A DNA stretch of 64,000 bases from Variovorax gracilis (GTDB taxonomy: Bacteria; Pseudomonadota; Gammaproteobacteria; Burkholderiales; Burkholderiaceae_C). This document shows, piece after piece, positions 33,030-42,117 of the stretch. The stretch's first letter is position 1, and each line of letters begins with the position of its first letter. The stretch is taken from assembly GCF_030317115.1 (NCBI RefSeq), contig NZ_JASZYF010000011.1:1-64000 (forward strand), given 5' to 3'. The translations under genes were made by a program, and so were the position numbers. Below the pieces are notes generated by a model, which saw nothing but the letters and a program-made list of their open reading frames with translations, had not been told where the DNA came from and made no database searches.

Positions 33030-35036
33030 TCAGTGCGATGCCACAAGGAGTGCCGCCTTGCGCAGCAACAGCTCGGCTTGGGCGTCGAGCTTGAACGCCC
33101 GCAGGAAGTCATCGATGCCGTAGGCCGCATGCGTGCGGTGGATCGCCGCCGCGAGCGCCCTGGCCTCTGGCATGCGGCCCGCCAATGCCAGGCAGAACAT
33201 CGCGATCGCACGGATGTGCACGTGCGCGTTCGGGCGCGCCGCGGCCTTGACGGCCCAGTCGGCCGCCTCCTCGTGGCGGCCCAGGCGCACCAGTGCCAGC
33301 GCGCGCGAGGCCAGCATGGCGAAGAGCAACGGGTCCAACGGACTCAGCGCACGCGCGTGGTCCGACTCGCCGATGGCGGCGTGCGGATCGCCGGACTGCG
33401 CGTGCACGAAGGCCAGCGTGTAGTGGCCCAGCGCGAAATTCGGGCTCAGCTCGATCGCGGTCTGCAGCTCGCCGAGCGCCTCGCCTTGCCGGTCTTTCAG
33501 CCACATCGCGCGCCCGAGCGCCCAGTGCGAAGCGGGATCGAGTTCGTCGGCCATGACGCCTTCGGCCGCGGCGCGGTAGGCCTGCTCGATGGCCGGGCCA
33601 CGCTCGCGCCAGTCAAGGAAGGCGTCCTGGAAATGCGTGAAGGACAGGCCGGCGTGCGGCCGCGCGAAGGTCGGGTCCAGTCGCACCGCGGCCTGGAAGA
33701 AGTGCCGCGCCTGTTCGTTGTCCTCGCGATTGAATCGCACCATGTGCCAGAGGCCGCGATGGTGCGCCTCCCAGGCATCGAGCGAGCTGGGGTTCTTGAG
33801 GATGGCCCGGTTGCGCTCCGCCATTTCGATCTGGCTGGCAATGGCGGTGACGATGCGATTGCCGATCTCGTCAAGCACCGCGAAGGTGTCGTCGAGCCTG
33901 CTTTCGAACTCCTGTGCCCAGACGACTTGGGCGCTGCGCGTGGCCGTGAGCTGCACGGTGACGCCCAAGCGCGAGCCGGGACCGCGCCGCAGCCAGCCGC
34001 TGGCGACGTAGTCTGCGTCCAGCCGGCGGCCGGCGTCCTCGGAGCCCACGCGCCGATCGGCCAGCGCGAACATCGTGCCCTCGGCAATCACGAACATGCT
34101 GCGCAGCTTGGAGAGCCGCGTGATGATGTCGTGCGTCATGCCATCGCCAAGGCCGCCGCGCAGCGTGGCGCCCGGCGCCTGGTCCACGAACGGCGTGATT
34201 GCGAGCGATGCGCGGCGGGCCACTGCCGGGGCTTCCTGCGGCGCCGCGTCCGGGTTGGCCGCAGCGGCGACGGAAGGCGCTGGGGATCCGACTGCGTAGC
34301 GCGCCTTCGCAGCCTGCCAGGCTCGCCCGATCGGTATCCAGTCCAGCCCCTCGGCTTCGTACTGGCGCGCCGTTTCGGCCAGGTGCTCCTCGCCCTCGCG
34401 CAGACGCCCGCGCCAAGCGAGCGCCTCCAGCAGGTGCTCGTGGGCATGGCGGTCGAACGGCGCGATGGCGAGCCACCGTTCCAGGGCCGCCGTCGCGGTG
34501 TCGCTGGCGAGCGGCAGCGCGCGGATCCAGTGCTCCAGCACCGCCGCATGGGCCGCGCGGAAGTGCCGGCGCTGGGCGACCAGCCAGCCGGTGAAAACCG
34601 GTGAATGCGGGAGGTCGAGACCCTCCAGAAAATCGCGCGCACCGAACAGGGCCGACAGCGCCTGCAGCCGGTCGGCCGGAAGCGCCGCGACACCCTGCTG
34701 CAATGCTTCGGTCACCTGCAGTGCATCGACGCCGCAGTCTGCCAGGTCGAGTGACACGCCGTCGCCGTTCGTCACCACGCGCGTCCGGCCGGGCTCGTCC
34801 AGCACGGCGCGCAGCTTGCTCAGGCACCACCTCAGCTCCCCGCGCGGATCGCCGGGCACATCCCACAGCAGTTCGCACAGGTGGCTGCGCGACGTGTCGC
34901 GCCTCGCCAGCGCCAGGTATGCCAGCAGCGCGCGCACCTTGCGCGAGGCAGGAAGGGCGAGCGGTGCGCCGGCGCGATGCACCGCCAGGGGGCCGAGCAG
35001 TTGCAGCGTCAGCACTGGAATGCGGTCCGTTTGCAT
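33030..35036 (-). CDS. BTAD/SARP-type transcriptional regulator with TPR domain
   Basis: The 668-residue protein has an N-terminal DNA-binding winged helix of the OmpR type (LTLQLLGPLAVHRAG and LPASRKVRALLAYL), the bacterial activator domain after it (WLVAQRRHFRAAH, FDRHAHEHLLEALA), a central domain with SLAITPFVDQ that is CadC/adenylate-cyclase associated, and a C-terminal TPR region with ASHWALGRAMW and SPNFALGHYTLAFVHA. Such proteins activate divergent or adjacent genes. It is divergent from the methyltransferase gene at 35198 with a 161-bp gap. I chose the ATG at 35036 (MQTDRIPVL); a longer frame begins at 35096. The signal it senses is unknown. Confidence 0.85.
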   Translation of the reverse strand: MQTDRIPVLTLQLLGPLAVHRAGAPLALPASRKVRALLAYLALARRDTSRSHLCELLWDVPGDPRGELRWCLSKLRAVLDEPGRTRVVTNGDGVSLDLADCGVDALQVTEALQQGVAALPADRLQALSALFGARDFLEGLDLPHSPVFTGWLVAQRRHFRAAHAAVLEHWIRALPLASDTATAALERWLAIAPFDRHAHEHLLEALAWRGRLREGEEHLAETARQYEAEGLDWIPIGRAWQAAKARYAVGSPAPSVAAAANPDAAPQEAPAVARRASLAITPFVDQAPGATLRGGLGDGMTHDIITRLSKLRSMFVIAEGTMFALADRRVGSEDAGRRLDADYVASGWLRRGPGSRLGVTVQLTATRSAQVVWAQEFESRLDDTFAVLDEIGNRIVTAIASQIEMAERNRAILKNPSSLDAWEAHHRGLWHMVRFNREDNEQARHFFQAAVRLDPTFARPHAGLSFTHFQDAFLDWRERGPAIEQAYRAAAEGVMADELDPASHWALGRAMWLKDRQGEALGELQTAIELSPNFALGHYTLAFVHAQSGDPHAAIGESDHARALSPLDPLLFAMLASRALALVRLGRHEEAADWAVKAAARPNAHVHIRAIAMFCLALAGRMPEARALAAAIHRTHAAYGIDDFLRAFKLDAQAELLLRKAALLVASH

Positions 35037-35197
35037 CTGCGTTGGTCGCTCCACCTGAATTTCCACGCCGGTTACCACGCCGGCTTCCACGCCCACGTTT
35101 CAAAGTCGATCGCGACGGCTGGACCACGCCAGCGCAACGGCCGTCACGCTGGCCCCGCCGGGCAGCACCCTTCAACCCTGAACCCTGGAGCCACGCC

Positions 35198-36049
35198 ATG
35201 AGCACATCGTCCGCCGCCATCGCCACCCCGGAGTCCGCCGCCGCACCCGACTTCGCCGCGATCAAGACCCGCCAGAAGGCCACCTGGGCCTCGGGCGACT
35301 ATGCCGTGGTCGGCACCACCTTGCAAATCGTCGGCGAGACTCTGTGCGAGGCCGTCGACCTGCAGGCCGGCACGCGGGTACTCGACGTGGCCGCCGGCAA
35401 CGGCAACGCCACGCTGGCCGCCGCGCGCCGCTGGTGCGAGGTGACCTCGACCGACTACGTCCCGGCCCTGCTGGAGCGCGGACGGGAGCGCGCCGCAGCC
35501 GAGCGGCTGCACGGCATCCACTTCCGGGAGGCCGACGCCGAGGCACTGCCTTTCGACGACGCGAGCTTTGATGCCGTGCTTTCGACATTCGGCTGCATGT
35601 TCGCGCCAAACCCGCCGCGCGTGGCCTCGGAGCTGCTGCGCGTGTGCCGCAGCGGCGGCCGAATCGGTATGGCCAACTGGACGCCGACCGGCTTCATCGG
35701 GCAGGTGTTCAAGACCATCGGCAAGCATGTGCCGCCGCCGGCCGGCGTGACCTCGCCCGCGTTGTGGGGAAGCCGCAGCCACGTCGTCGACTGGTTCGGA
35801 GCGGCCGCAGCGCAGGTGGAAACGCAATCGCGCGAGTTCAACTTCCGCTACCGCTCGCCAGAGCACATGCTGGAAGTGTTCCGCAGCTACTACGGGCCGA
35901 TCCTCAAGGCTTTCGGTGCGCTGGATGCGCCGCGGCAGGATGCATTGGCGGAAGACCTCGTGGCGCTGATGAAGCAGTTCTCCCGCAAGGGCGGCCAGAC
36001 GCTGGTGATCCCCAGCGAGTACCTCGAGGTCGTGATCACGCGCGCCTGA
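35198..36049 (+). CDS. SAM-dependent class I methyltransferase
   Basis: The 283-residue protein has motif I VLDVAAGNGN (residues 61-70), acidic loop TSTDYVPALLERG, FREADAEALPF and SFDAVLSTFG, the fold of ubiquinone/menaquinone or small-molecule C-methyltransferases. The substrate is not evident. The start ATG at 35198 has GGAG seven bases upstream. It is divergent from the BTAD regulator and is followed by a hairpin with an 11-bp stem. The pair looks like a regulator and its target, a common way to control a detoxification or secondary step. Confidence 0.85.
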   Translation: MSTSSAAIATPESAAAPDFAAIKTRQKATWASGDYAVVGTTLQIVGETLCEAVDLQAGTRVLDVAAGNGNATLAAARRWCEVTSTDYVPALLERGRERAAAERLHGIHFREADAEALPFDDASFDAVLSTFGCMFAPNPPRVASELLRVCRSGGRIGMANWTPTGFIGQVFKTIGKHVPPPAGVTSPALWGSRSHVVDWFGAAAAQVETQSREFNFRYRSPEHMLEVFRSYYGPILKAFGALDAPRQDALAEDLVALMKQFSRKGGQTLVIPSEYLEVVITRA

Positions 36050-36053
36050 GGCG

Positions 36054-36087
36054 GCGCAAGCGCTTCGGCTCGCAGGAGCGCTTGCGC
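36054..36087 (+). terminator. 11-bp stem-loop after the methyltransferase
   Basis: GCGCAAGCGCT and AGCGCTTGCGC form a perfect 11-bp stem with a 12-base loop, four bases after the methyltransferase stop. No T-run follows, so it could be a Rho-dependent or 3'-end stabilising element. Confidence 0.4.
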
Positions 36088-36332
36088 TGATGTGGCAGCG
36101 CACCCGCTCCCTGATCCATCCAGATCGGTGCCGGCAGACCGGTTGCAGACGGTGGCGCTACGGATAAAACTGGCCGTGGCGCGCCACGTGTCAGCGAACA
36201 TCCGCGACGCCTTTTACAAGTTGCTTGTTCGGCTTGAAGAAGTTTGCCGGTCGTGGTCCCGCCCAGAAAATCCGGTATCAGGGGATTCGCGGCCATTGCG
36301 GCCCAGCCATTGACACGGCCTTGGTTCGCCTT

Positions 36333-37043
36333 CTAAACCCCCTCCCCCACCCCCCGCAACCCCTCCAAATCCACCACCGTAATCCCCCCATACTCAATCC
36401 TCAACAACCCCTTCTCCCTCAACCGATTCAACGCCGCATTGCACCGCTGCCGCGACAGCCCCGACAGGTTCGCGATCTCCTCCTGCGAGGTCTCCAGGTG
36501 CGTCTGCCCCAGTGGATGCAGCCACGGATGAAAGAGCCCCGCCAGCGCCCGTGCCACCTGGCTGTCGGTGTCCAGCAGCCGTTGCGCCGCGTAGTTGCCC
36601 ATGAACCAGTGCAGCCGCTCGTTGATCTGCACGAGGAGGAAGTGGTTGAAGCTCATCTGCGTGCGGTGCAGCCACTCGAAGGTGTCGATCGGCAGCACCG
36701 CGACGCGGCTGTCGCGCAGCGCGATGATGTCGGCGGTGCGCGGCACGGCGCGCAGCAGCGTGCCTTCGCCGAACCAGCTGCCGACGGAGAGGCCGCCGAA
36801 GGTGACGGAGCGGCCGTCGTCCGAGGTCAGCGACCATTTGAGCAAGCCCTCCAGCGTGCCGTACCAGTGCAGCGGGGTCTCGCCGCGGCGGCACAGCGCG
36901 GCGCCGGCGGCGACGTGTTGCTCGCGCATCTCGTCCAGCACGCGGGCCTGCGCCTCGGGGTCCAGTTGGGGGAACCAGCCGGACAGCTCCAGCAGCGTGG
37001 GGATCGAAAGGGACAGGGGCTTTTTCTGGTTGTCTTGATGCAT
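36333..37043 (-). CDS. Crp/Fnr-family regulator without Fe-S cysteines
   Basis: The 236-residue protein has a cyclic-nucleotide-binding-like domain (LCRRGETPLHWYGTLEGLLK, GSWFGEGTLLRA) and a C-terminal winged helix (TSQEEIANLSGLSRQRCNAALNRL, in two parts). It lacks the N-terminal Cys cluster of Fnr, so it is not an oxygen sensor of the Fe-S type. Its effector is unknown. It is divergent from the BKACE operon at 37148 with a 104-bp gap and is likely its regulator. The start ATG at 37043 is not in doubt. The C-terminal residues GLRGVGEGV are unusually Gly-rich. Confidence 0.85.
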   Translation of the reverse strand: MHQDNQKKPLSLSIPTLLELSGWFPQLDPEAQARVLDEMREQHVAAGAALCRRGETPLHWYGTLEGLLKWSLTSDDGRSVTFGGLSVGSWFGEGTLLRAVPRTADIIALRDSRVAVLPIDTFEWLHRTQMSFNHFLLVQINERLHWFMGNYAAQRLLDTDSQVARALAGLFHPWLHPLGQTHLETSQEEIANLSGLSRQRCNAALNRLREKGLLRIEYGGITVVDLEGLRGVGEGV

Positions 37044-37147
37044 GGACGGTCCGGCGCCTCGTAAACCCTGATCTCAAATGTCGTCGCGATGACTGCCTCG
37101 GCGGCGGCAGCCAAAAATAATAGCGCGCTGTTCACAGGAGAAACCTC

Positions 37148-38092
37148 ATGTCGAAGCGCAAGGTGATCGTGACCATCGCCCCCACGGGCGGGATGGCGCA
37201 CAAATCGCAGAACCCCCATCTCCCCACGCAGCCCGCCGAGATCGCCGAGGACGTGGTGCGCTGCTGGAACGCCGGGGCCAGCGTGGCCGCGATCCACGCG
37301 CGCCGGCCCGACGATGGCGCGACGTGCAATGCCGACGTGTACCGCGACATCAACACGCGCATCCGCGCGGCCGGTTGCGACATCGTGATCAACAACTCCA
37401 CGGGCGGCGGCGTGCACGGCGACATGGTGAAGCCGCTGCCGGGCAACCGCTGGGAGATCGCGTGGGACGAGCGCATCAAGGGCATGGATGCGGGCGCCGA
37501 GATGTGCACGCTGGACGCGACGACGCTCAATCTCTCCTTCGAGGGTCGCGACATCCTGATGGACACGCCGCTCGGCAAGGGCCGCGAGCTGGCCGCGGGC
37601 ATGAAGGCGCGCGGCATCAAGCCCGAGTGGGAGGTGTTCAGCCCCACGCACATCCTGCAGGACACGACGACGCTGATCCACGAAGGGCTGGACGAGGAGC
37701 CCTACTTCATCAACCTGGTGATGAACGTGCATCGCAACTTCCAGAACGCGATGCCCTTCTCGCCACGCCATCTGCAGATGATGGTGGACACGCTGCCCAA
37801 GGGCGCGATCTTCTGCGTGAGCGGCATCGGGCCTTCGCAGCTGGAGGCGAACATCAGCGCGCTGCTGCTCGGCGGCCATGCGCGCGTAGGGCTGGAGGAC
37901 AACCTCTACTACCGCCACGGCGAGCTGGCGACCAACCTGCAGTTGACCGAACGCATCGTGCGGGTGATTCGCGAGATGGACATGGAGCCGGCCACGCCTG
38001 CGGAAGCGCGCGAGATGATGGGGCTGCCGCGGCGTGGCTTGCCGCTGCCGGAGTTCGCTCCTGCGGCTGCCGAATCGCGGCGAGGGCTGTGA
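37148..38092 (+). CDS. Beta-keto acid cleavage enzyme (BKACE, DUF849) with altered metal motif
   Basis: The 314-residue protein belongs to the BKACE/DUF849 family, which uses acetyl-CoA to cleave a beta-keto acid. It begins [15 protein letters not shown] and shows [12 protein letters not shown]. In well-studied members the same position reads VHxHVRDP, with two zinc His. Here only His50 is kept; the other His is Ala48 and the Asp is Arg53. The strands VINNSTGGG and [11 protein letters not shown] are intact. This is either a distinct subfamily or a changed metal site. ATG 37148 has AGGAG nearby. The next gene overlaps the stop by TGATG, so the products probably act in one path. Confidence 0.85.
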   Translation: MSKRKVIVTIAPTGGMAHKSQNPHLPTQPAEIAEDVVRCWNAGASVAAIHARRPDDGATCNADVYRDINTRIRAAGCDIVINNSTGGGVHGDMVKPLPGNRWEIAWDERIKGMDAGAEMCTLDATTLNLSFEGRDILMDTPLGKGRELAAGMKARGIKPEWEVFSPTHILQDTTTLIHEGLDEEPYFINLVMNVHRNFQNAMPFSPRHLQMMVDTLPKGAIFCVSGIGPSQLEANISALLLGGHARVGLEDNLYYRHGELATNLQLTERIVRVIREMDMEPATPAEAREMMGLPRRGLPLPEFAPAAAESRRGL

Positions 38093-39045
38093 TGGGCGCG
38101 GGGGCAGGTCCGGTGGTGAAGCGGGTGGCGGTGGTTGCCACCGGCGTGATCGGTGCGAGCTGGGCGGCGTACTTCCTTGCGCGGGGCCTGGATGTGGATG
38201 CGACCGATCCCTCGCCCGGCGCCGAGGCGCGGCTGCGTGCGGCCGTGGCGCAGCATTGGCCGACGATGGAGCGCTTCGGACTGGCCGAAGGGGCATCGGT
38301 GGAGCGGCTGCGTTTTCATGAGCGGCTCGAAGACGCGGTGGCCGGGGCCGACTTCGTGCAAGAGAACGGGCCGGAGCGCATCGACATCAAGATCGACCTG
38401 TTCCGGCGCATGGATGCCGCGGCGTCGCCGCGCACGCTGCTCGCCTCCAGTTCGTCGGGGCTGGCGATCACGGGTGTGCAGTCCGAATGCCGGCATCCGG
38501 AGCGCGTGGTGCTCGGGCATCCCTTCAATCCGCCGCACCTGATTCCGCTGGTGGAAGTGGTGGGCGGGGAGCACACGTCGGCCGACACGATCGAGCGCAC
38601 GATGGCTTTCTACAGCGCGATCGGCAAGCGGCCGATCCACGTGAAGCGCGAGGTCAAGGGCCACATCGCGAACCGGCTGCAGGCGGCGCTGTGGCGCGAG
38701 GCTTTCCATCTGGTGGACCAGGGAGTGGCGTCCGTAGCGGATATCGACACGGCCATCGCGCACGGGCCGGGCTTGCGCTGGGCGGTGATGGGGCCGTTCA
38801 TGAACCTGCATCTCTCGGGCGGCGCGGGCGGCATCGCGCATCTGCTCGATCACCTGGGCGGGCCGATCGAGGACTGGTGGCACGACCTCGGTGCGCCGGC
38901 GATGACGGCCGGACTCAAGCAGCAGGTGGCGGAGGGTGTGGCGGAAGAACTCGGCACGCGGCGCACGAGCGATCTCGAAGCAACTCGCGACACCCTGCTG
39001 TTGAACCTGATTCGCGCCAAGGCCGCGAGCGGCACACTCGATTGA
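38092..39045 (+). CDS. 3-hydroxyacyl-CoA dehydrogenase family protein (carnitine dehydrogenase-like)
   Basis: The 317-residue protein is a HAD-family NAD(P) dehydrogenase similar to L-carnitine dehydrogenase. VAVVATGVIGASW holds the Rossmann motif, with Ala16 in place of the first Gly of GxGxxG. VQENGPERIDIKIDL, ASSSSGLAIT and LGHPFNPPHLIPLVEVV are the family's substrate motifs. It overlaps the BKACE gene by TGATG. Beside BKACE it could oxidise a 3-hydroxy acid to the keto acid that BKACE cleaves, as in carnitine degradation. The substrate is not known. The Ala substitution may affect cofactor choice. Confidence 0.85.
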   Translation: MGAGAGPVVKRVAVVATGVIGASWAAYFLARGLDVDATDPSPGAEARLRAAVAQHWPTMERFGLAEGASVERLRFHERLEDAVAGADFVQENGPERIDIKIDLFRRMDAAASPRTLLASSSSGLAITGVQSECRHPERVVLGHPFNPPHLIPLVEVVGGEHTSADTIERTMAFYSAIGKRPIHVKREVKGHIANRLQAALWREAFHLVDQGVASVADIDTAIAHGPGLRWAVMGPFMNLHLSGGAGGIAHLLDHLGGPIEDWWHDLGAPAMTAGLKQQVAEGVAEELGTRRTSDLEATRDTLLLNLIRAKAASGTLD

Positions 39046-39101
39046 CAAAAGGGCGGCTGCCCTCGCACCCCGCGCGGCAGACCGACTCAGGAGACAAGAC
39101 C

Positions 39102-40910
39102 ATGACGACTCCCGGCTTCTTCGAAGACGAAAGCCAGCTCGCGCCGCCACGCACGGTACGCATCGATTTCGATGACGGTTCCTTTGCGCTGCGTTCGCCG
39201 GTCGCGCTCAAGCCCTATGCGCGTTGCATCGGCGAATGGCTGGAGCGCTGGTCACGTGAAACACCCGACGCGCTGGCACTCGCGGAGCGCGACGACAGCG
39301 GCGAAGGCTGGCGCAAGCTCGACTACCGCGCATTGCGCCGCGCCGTAGGTGCGGTGGCGCAGAGCCTGCTGGAGATGGGCATCCCGAAGCACCGGCCGGT
39401 GGTGATCCTCTCGGACAACGCGATCGACCATGCCGTGCTGATGCTCGGGACAATGCACATCGGCCGCACGGCGTGTTCGCTCTCCAGCGCCTACTCGCGC
39501 ATGGCGAAGGACCCGACGCGGCTGCACGGCATGCTGCGCACGCTCGATCCGGCGTTGATCTACGCATCGGACGCCAAGGTGTACGGGCCGGCGCTGGCGG
39601 GCTGCGATGTCGATGCGGTGAAGGTGTTCAGCCGCCATGCCGACACGCACCCCGGCGCCCTTCCCTTCGAGCCCTTGATGCAGGCGCAGGAGACGCCGGC
39701 CGTGATGCAGGCCTTCGAGGCGATCATTCCCGACGACCATGCCAAGTACCTGCTGACCTCGGGCTCGACCGGCAAGCCGAAGGTGGTGATCAACACGAAC
39801 CGCATGCTGTGCGCCAACCAGCAGATGATGGCGCAGACCTGGCGCTTCCTCGACGAGGAGAAGCCGGTGCTGGTCGACTGGCTGCCCTGGAGCCACACCT
39901 TCGGCGCGAACCACAACTTCAACATGGTGCTGTGCCATGGCGGCGCGCTCTACATCGACGAGGGCCGGCCGGCGCCGGGGCTGATCGAGAAGACGGTGCG
40001 CAACCTGCGCGAGGTGCGGCCGACGCTGCTGTTCAACGTGCCGCGCGGCTACGACATGCTGCTGCCCTTCCTCGAAGCGGACGACGCCCTGGCGGCGGAG
40101 GTCATGTCGCGCCTGCGGCTGGCCTTCTATGCGGCTGCGGCGCTGGCGCCTTCGACGTGGCAGCGCCTGGAGGCCGTCGCACGGCGTGCGCGCCCTGCGC
40201 GGCCGCTGTGGCTCACGACGTCGTGGGGCGCGACGGAGACCTCGCCGGCCATCACTACTGCGCATTGGCGGCTCGATGGCGCGGGCTGCATCGGCGCGCC
40301 CTTGCCGGGGCTGGAGCTGAAGTTCGTGCCCAACGGCGACAAGCTGGAGATGCGGGTGAAGGGGGTGTCGGTGTTCCCCGGCTACCGCAACGCGCCGCGT
40401 GAAACATCGGAAGCCTTCGACGGCGAGGGCTACTACCGCATCGGCGATGCGGGCTTTCTCGCGGACACGCAGCGGCCGGAGCGCGGCGTGATGTTCCACG
40501 GCCGCGTGGCGGAGGACTTCAAGCTCACGAGCGGGACGTGGGTGTCGGTGGGCACGCTGCGCGTCGACCTCGTGTCGCGGCTCGCGCCGCTGGCACAGGA
40601 CATCGTGATCACCGGGCACGACCGCGACGAGATCGGGATGATGGTGTTTCCGAGTCCACAGGCTGCGTCACGACCACGCGAGGAATGGCAGGCCGCGCTG
40701 CAACGCGTGATGCGGGAGTTGCGCGACGCGGGTGGCGGCTCGTCGCAATGCCCCGTGCGGGCGCTGGTGCTTTCCGCGCCGCCGGACATCGACGCGGGCG
40801 AGATCACCGACAAGGGCTACATCAACCAGCGGGCCGTGCTGGCGCGGCGCGCGACGGAGGTGGAGCGCCTCCACGGCGCGCCTGATCCGGAGGTCGTTCG
40901 GGTCGATTGA
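39102..40910 (+). CDS. AMP-forming acyl-CoA synthetase (feruloyl-CoA synthetase-like)
   Basis: The 602-residue protein is an adenylate-forming ligase with the P-loop LLTSGSTGKPKVV, PWSHTFGANHN and SWGATETSPAI. Its sequence resembles feruloyl-CoA synthetases. It activates a carboxylic acid to the CoA thioester in the cytosol. The start ATG 39102 has AGGAG eight bases upstream, 56 bp after the dehydrogenase stop. It is the third gene of the BKACE operon, which suggests that the substrate or a product acid is activated here. It is not a clear carnitine gene, so the operon may work on another beta-hydroxy acid. Confidence 0.87.
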   Translation: MTTPGFFEDESQLAPPRTVRIDFDDGSFALRSPVALKPYARCIGEWLERWSRETPDALALAERDDSGEGWRKLDYRALRRAVGAVAQSLLEMGIPKHRPVVILSDNAIDHAVLMLGTMHIGRTACSLSSAYSRMAKDPTRLHGMLRTLDPALIYASDAKVYGPALAGCDVDAVKVFSRHADTHPGALPFEPLMQAQETPAVMQAFEAIIPDDHAKYLLTSGSTGKPKVVINTNRMLCANQQMMAQTWRFLDEEKPVLVDWLPWSHTFGANHNFNMVLCHGGALYIDEGRPAPGLIEKTVRNLREVRPTLLFNVPRGYDMLLPFLEADDALAAEVMSRLRLAFYAAAALAPSTWQRLEAVARRARPARPLWLTTSWGATETSPAITTAHWRLDGAGCIGAPLPGLELKFVPNGDKLEMRVKGVSVFPGYRNAPRETSEAFDGEGYYRIGDAGFLADTQRPERGVMFHGRVAEDFKLTSGTWVSVGTLRVDLVSRLAPLAQDIVITGHDRDEIGMMVFPSPQAASRPREEWQAALQRVMRELRDAGGGSSQCPVRALVLSAPPDIDAGEITDKGYINQRAVLARRATEVERLHGAPDPEVVRVD

Positions 40911-40974
40911 GCGGGCTCGGAGCGCGTCGGCCGCTGGCTAGAATCAAAAAGTTCGCCAGCAAAAGGATTTCGAC

Positions 40975-41394
40975 GTGAGAAGGTGGCTCGTGTTGCTTGG
41001 CCTCGTGGGCTGCCAGGCTGAAGCTCAGACCCGTTGGTTCACCGTGACAGGCAATCCGCGCGATGCGTCCGTGGATACGGTCGAGGTCGACCCGGTCGCG
41101 ATCAAGACCAGCGGTGCCGTCAAGACCATGAACGTGCGCGTGAGCCGGGCAACGGAAAGGCTCAACTGGGAGAAGGTGCCGTACCGCTCGTACGAGTCGC
41201 AGGTGGCCTTCGACTGCCGGGCGCGCAAGGCCGAGTATCTGTACGCGGCCTTCTACCCGGTGCCGCTCTGGCAAGGCGAGCCGCACAAGATCACTGACTA
41301 TTCGACGGATCGCCGGCCCATGCGCTTCCTCGACGTCGAGCCCAATCCCACGAATCGCATCATCCGGGCCGCCTGCCGCGTCGCCGGCGGCTAG
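40975..41394 (+). CDS. Small lipoprotein (adhesin E-like)
   Basis: The 139-residue product begins with GTG at 40975, supported by AAGGA seven bases upstream. MRRWLVLLGLVGC ends in lipobox LVGC, so it is likely lipidated at Cys13. The remaining strands (WFTVTGNPRDASVDTVEVD, YESQVAFDCRARKAEYLYAA) resemble the surface-adhesin-E-like domain found in many small envelope proteins. Two Cys (in FDCRARK and AACR) could form a disulfide. It is likely periplasmic or surface-exposed. It lies alone between the ligase and the HAD gene. Confidence 0.7.
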   Translation: MRRWLVLLGLVGCQAEAQTRWFTVTGNPRDASVDTVEVDPVAIKTSGAVKTMNVRVSRATERLNWEKVPYRSYESQVAFDCRARKAEYLYAAFYPVPLWQGEPHKITDYSTDRRPMRFLDVEPNPTNRIIRAACRVAGG

Positions 41395-41425
41395 GGCCGA
41401 CACAGGCGACACGCCGGACGGGCCC

Positions 41426-42046
41426 ATGAACGCATCGATCTCCCTGGTGCTGTTCGACCTGGACGGCGTGCTCTGCCACTACGACCGCTCCGCGCGGGTC
41501 GAGCATCTGGCGGCCTCGACGCACCGGAGCGCCGAGGCGGTGCGCCATGCCATCTGGGGCACCGGGCTGGAGTCGCGGGCCGATGCGGGCCTGATCGGCG
41601 ATGACGATTACCTCGACGAACTGGGCCGGCTCCTCGGAAGCCCCGTGACGCTCGATGCCTGGCTGGACGCACGGCGAGCGGCCATGACGCTGGATGCGGG
41701 GGTGCTCCGGATGGCACAGGACGTCTCCTCCCATTGCAGGATCGCGATCTTCACCAATAACTGCCGCCTGCTCGCCCTGCACATGGACAGGCTGTGCCCC
41801 GAAGTGGCCGCGCTGTTCGGCGACACGATCCACACCACCGCCGCATTCGGTGCGACGAAGCCGGCCCCCCAGGCTTATCTGCGCTGCGTCGAGGCATTGG
41901 GCGTGTCGCCCGGCGAGACCTTCTTCATCGACGATGTCGAAAGCAATGTGGCGGGTGCGCTGCGGGCCGGGCTGCAGGCGTACGAGTTCACCGATGCGGC
42001 CGCGCTGGCTCTGGAGTTGAAAGCTCGCGATCTGCGGGTGACGTGA
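41426..42046 (+). CDS. HAD-superfamily phosphatase
   Basis: The 206-residue protein is a haloacid dehalogenase-type hydrolase. FDLDGVL gives the nucleophile Asp11 and Asp13, IFTNNCR is motif II, ATKPAPQAYLR has the motif III Lys, and FFIDDVESNVAGA is motif IV. All catalytic residues are present. The cap domain is small and helical. It may act on a sugar phosphate, phosphoglycolate-like compound or nucleotide; I cannot say which. It is followed by a 71-bp gap and the autotransporter gene, probably unrelated. Confidence 0.85.
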   Translation: MNASISLVLFDLDGVLCHYDRSARVEHLAASTHRSAEAVRHAIWGTGLESRADAGLIGDDDYLDELGRLLGSPVTLDAWLDARRAAMTLDAGVLRMAQDVSSHCRIAIFTNNCRLLALHMDRLCPEVAALFGDTIHTTAAFGATKPAPQAYLRCVEALGVSPGETFFIDDVESNVAGALRAGLQAYEFTDAAALALELKARDLRVT

Positions 42047-42117
42047 ATTCGCCACGCTGACGGTGACCTCGTCGAAGGCCGTCGCTAGGATGACCGGTCG
42101 ACCAGAAAGGCATGCCC

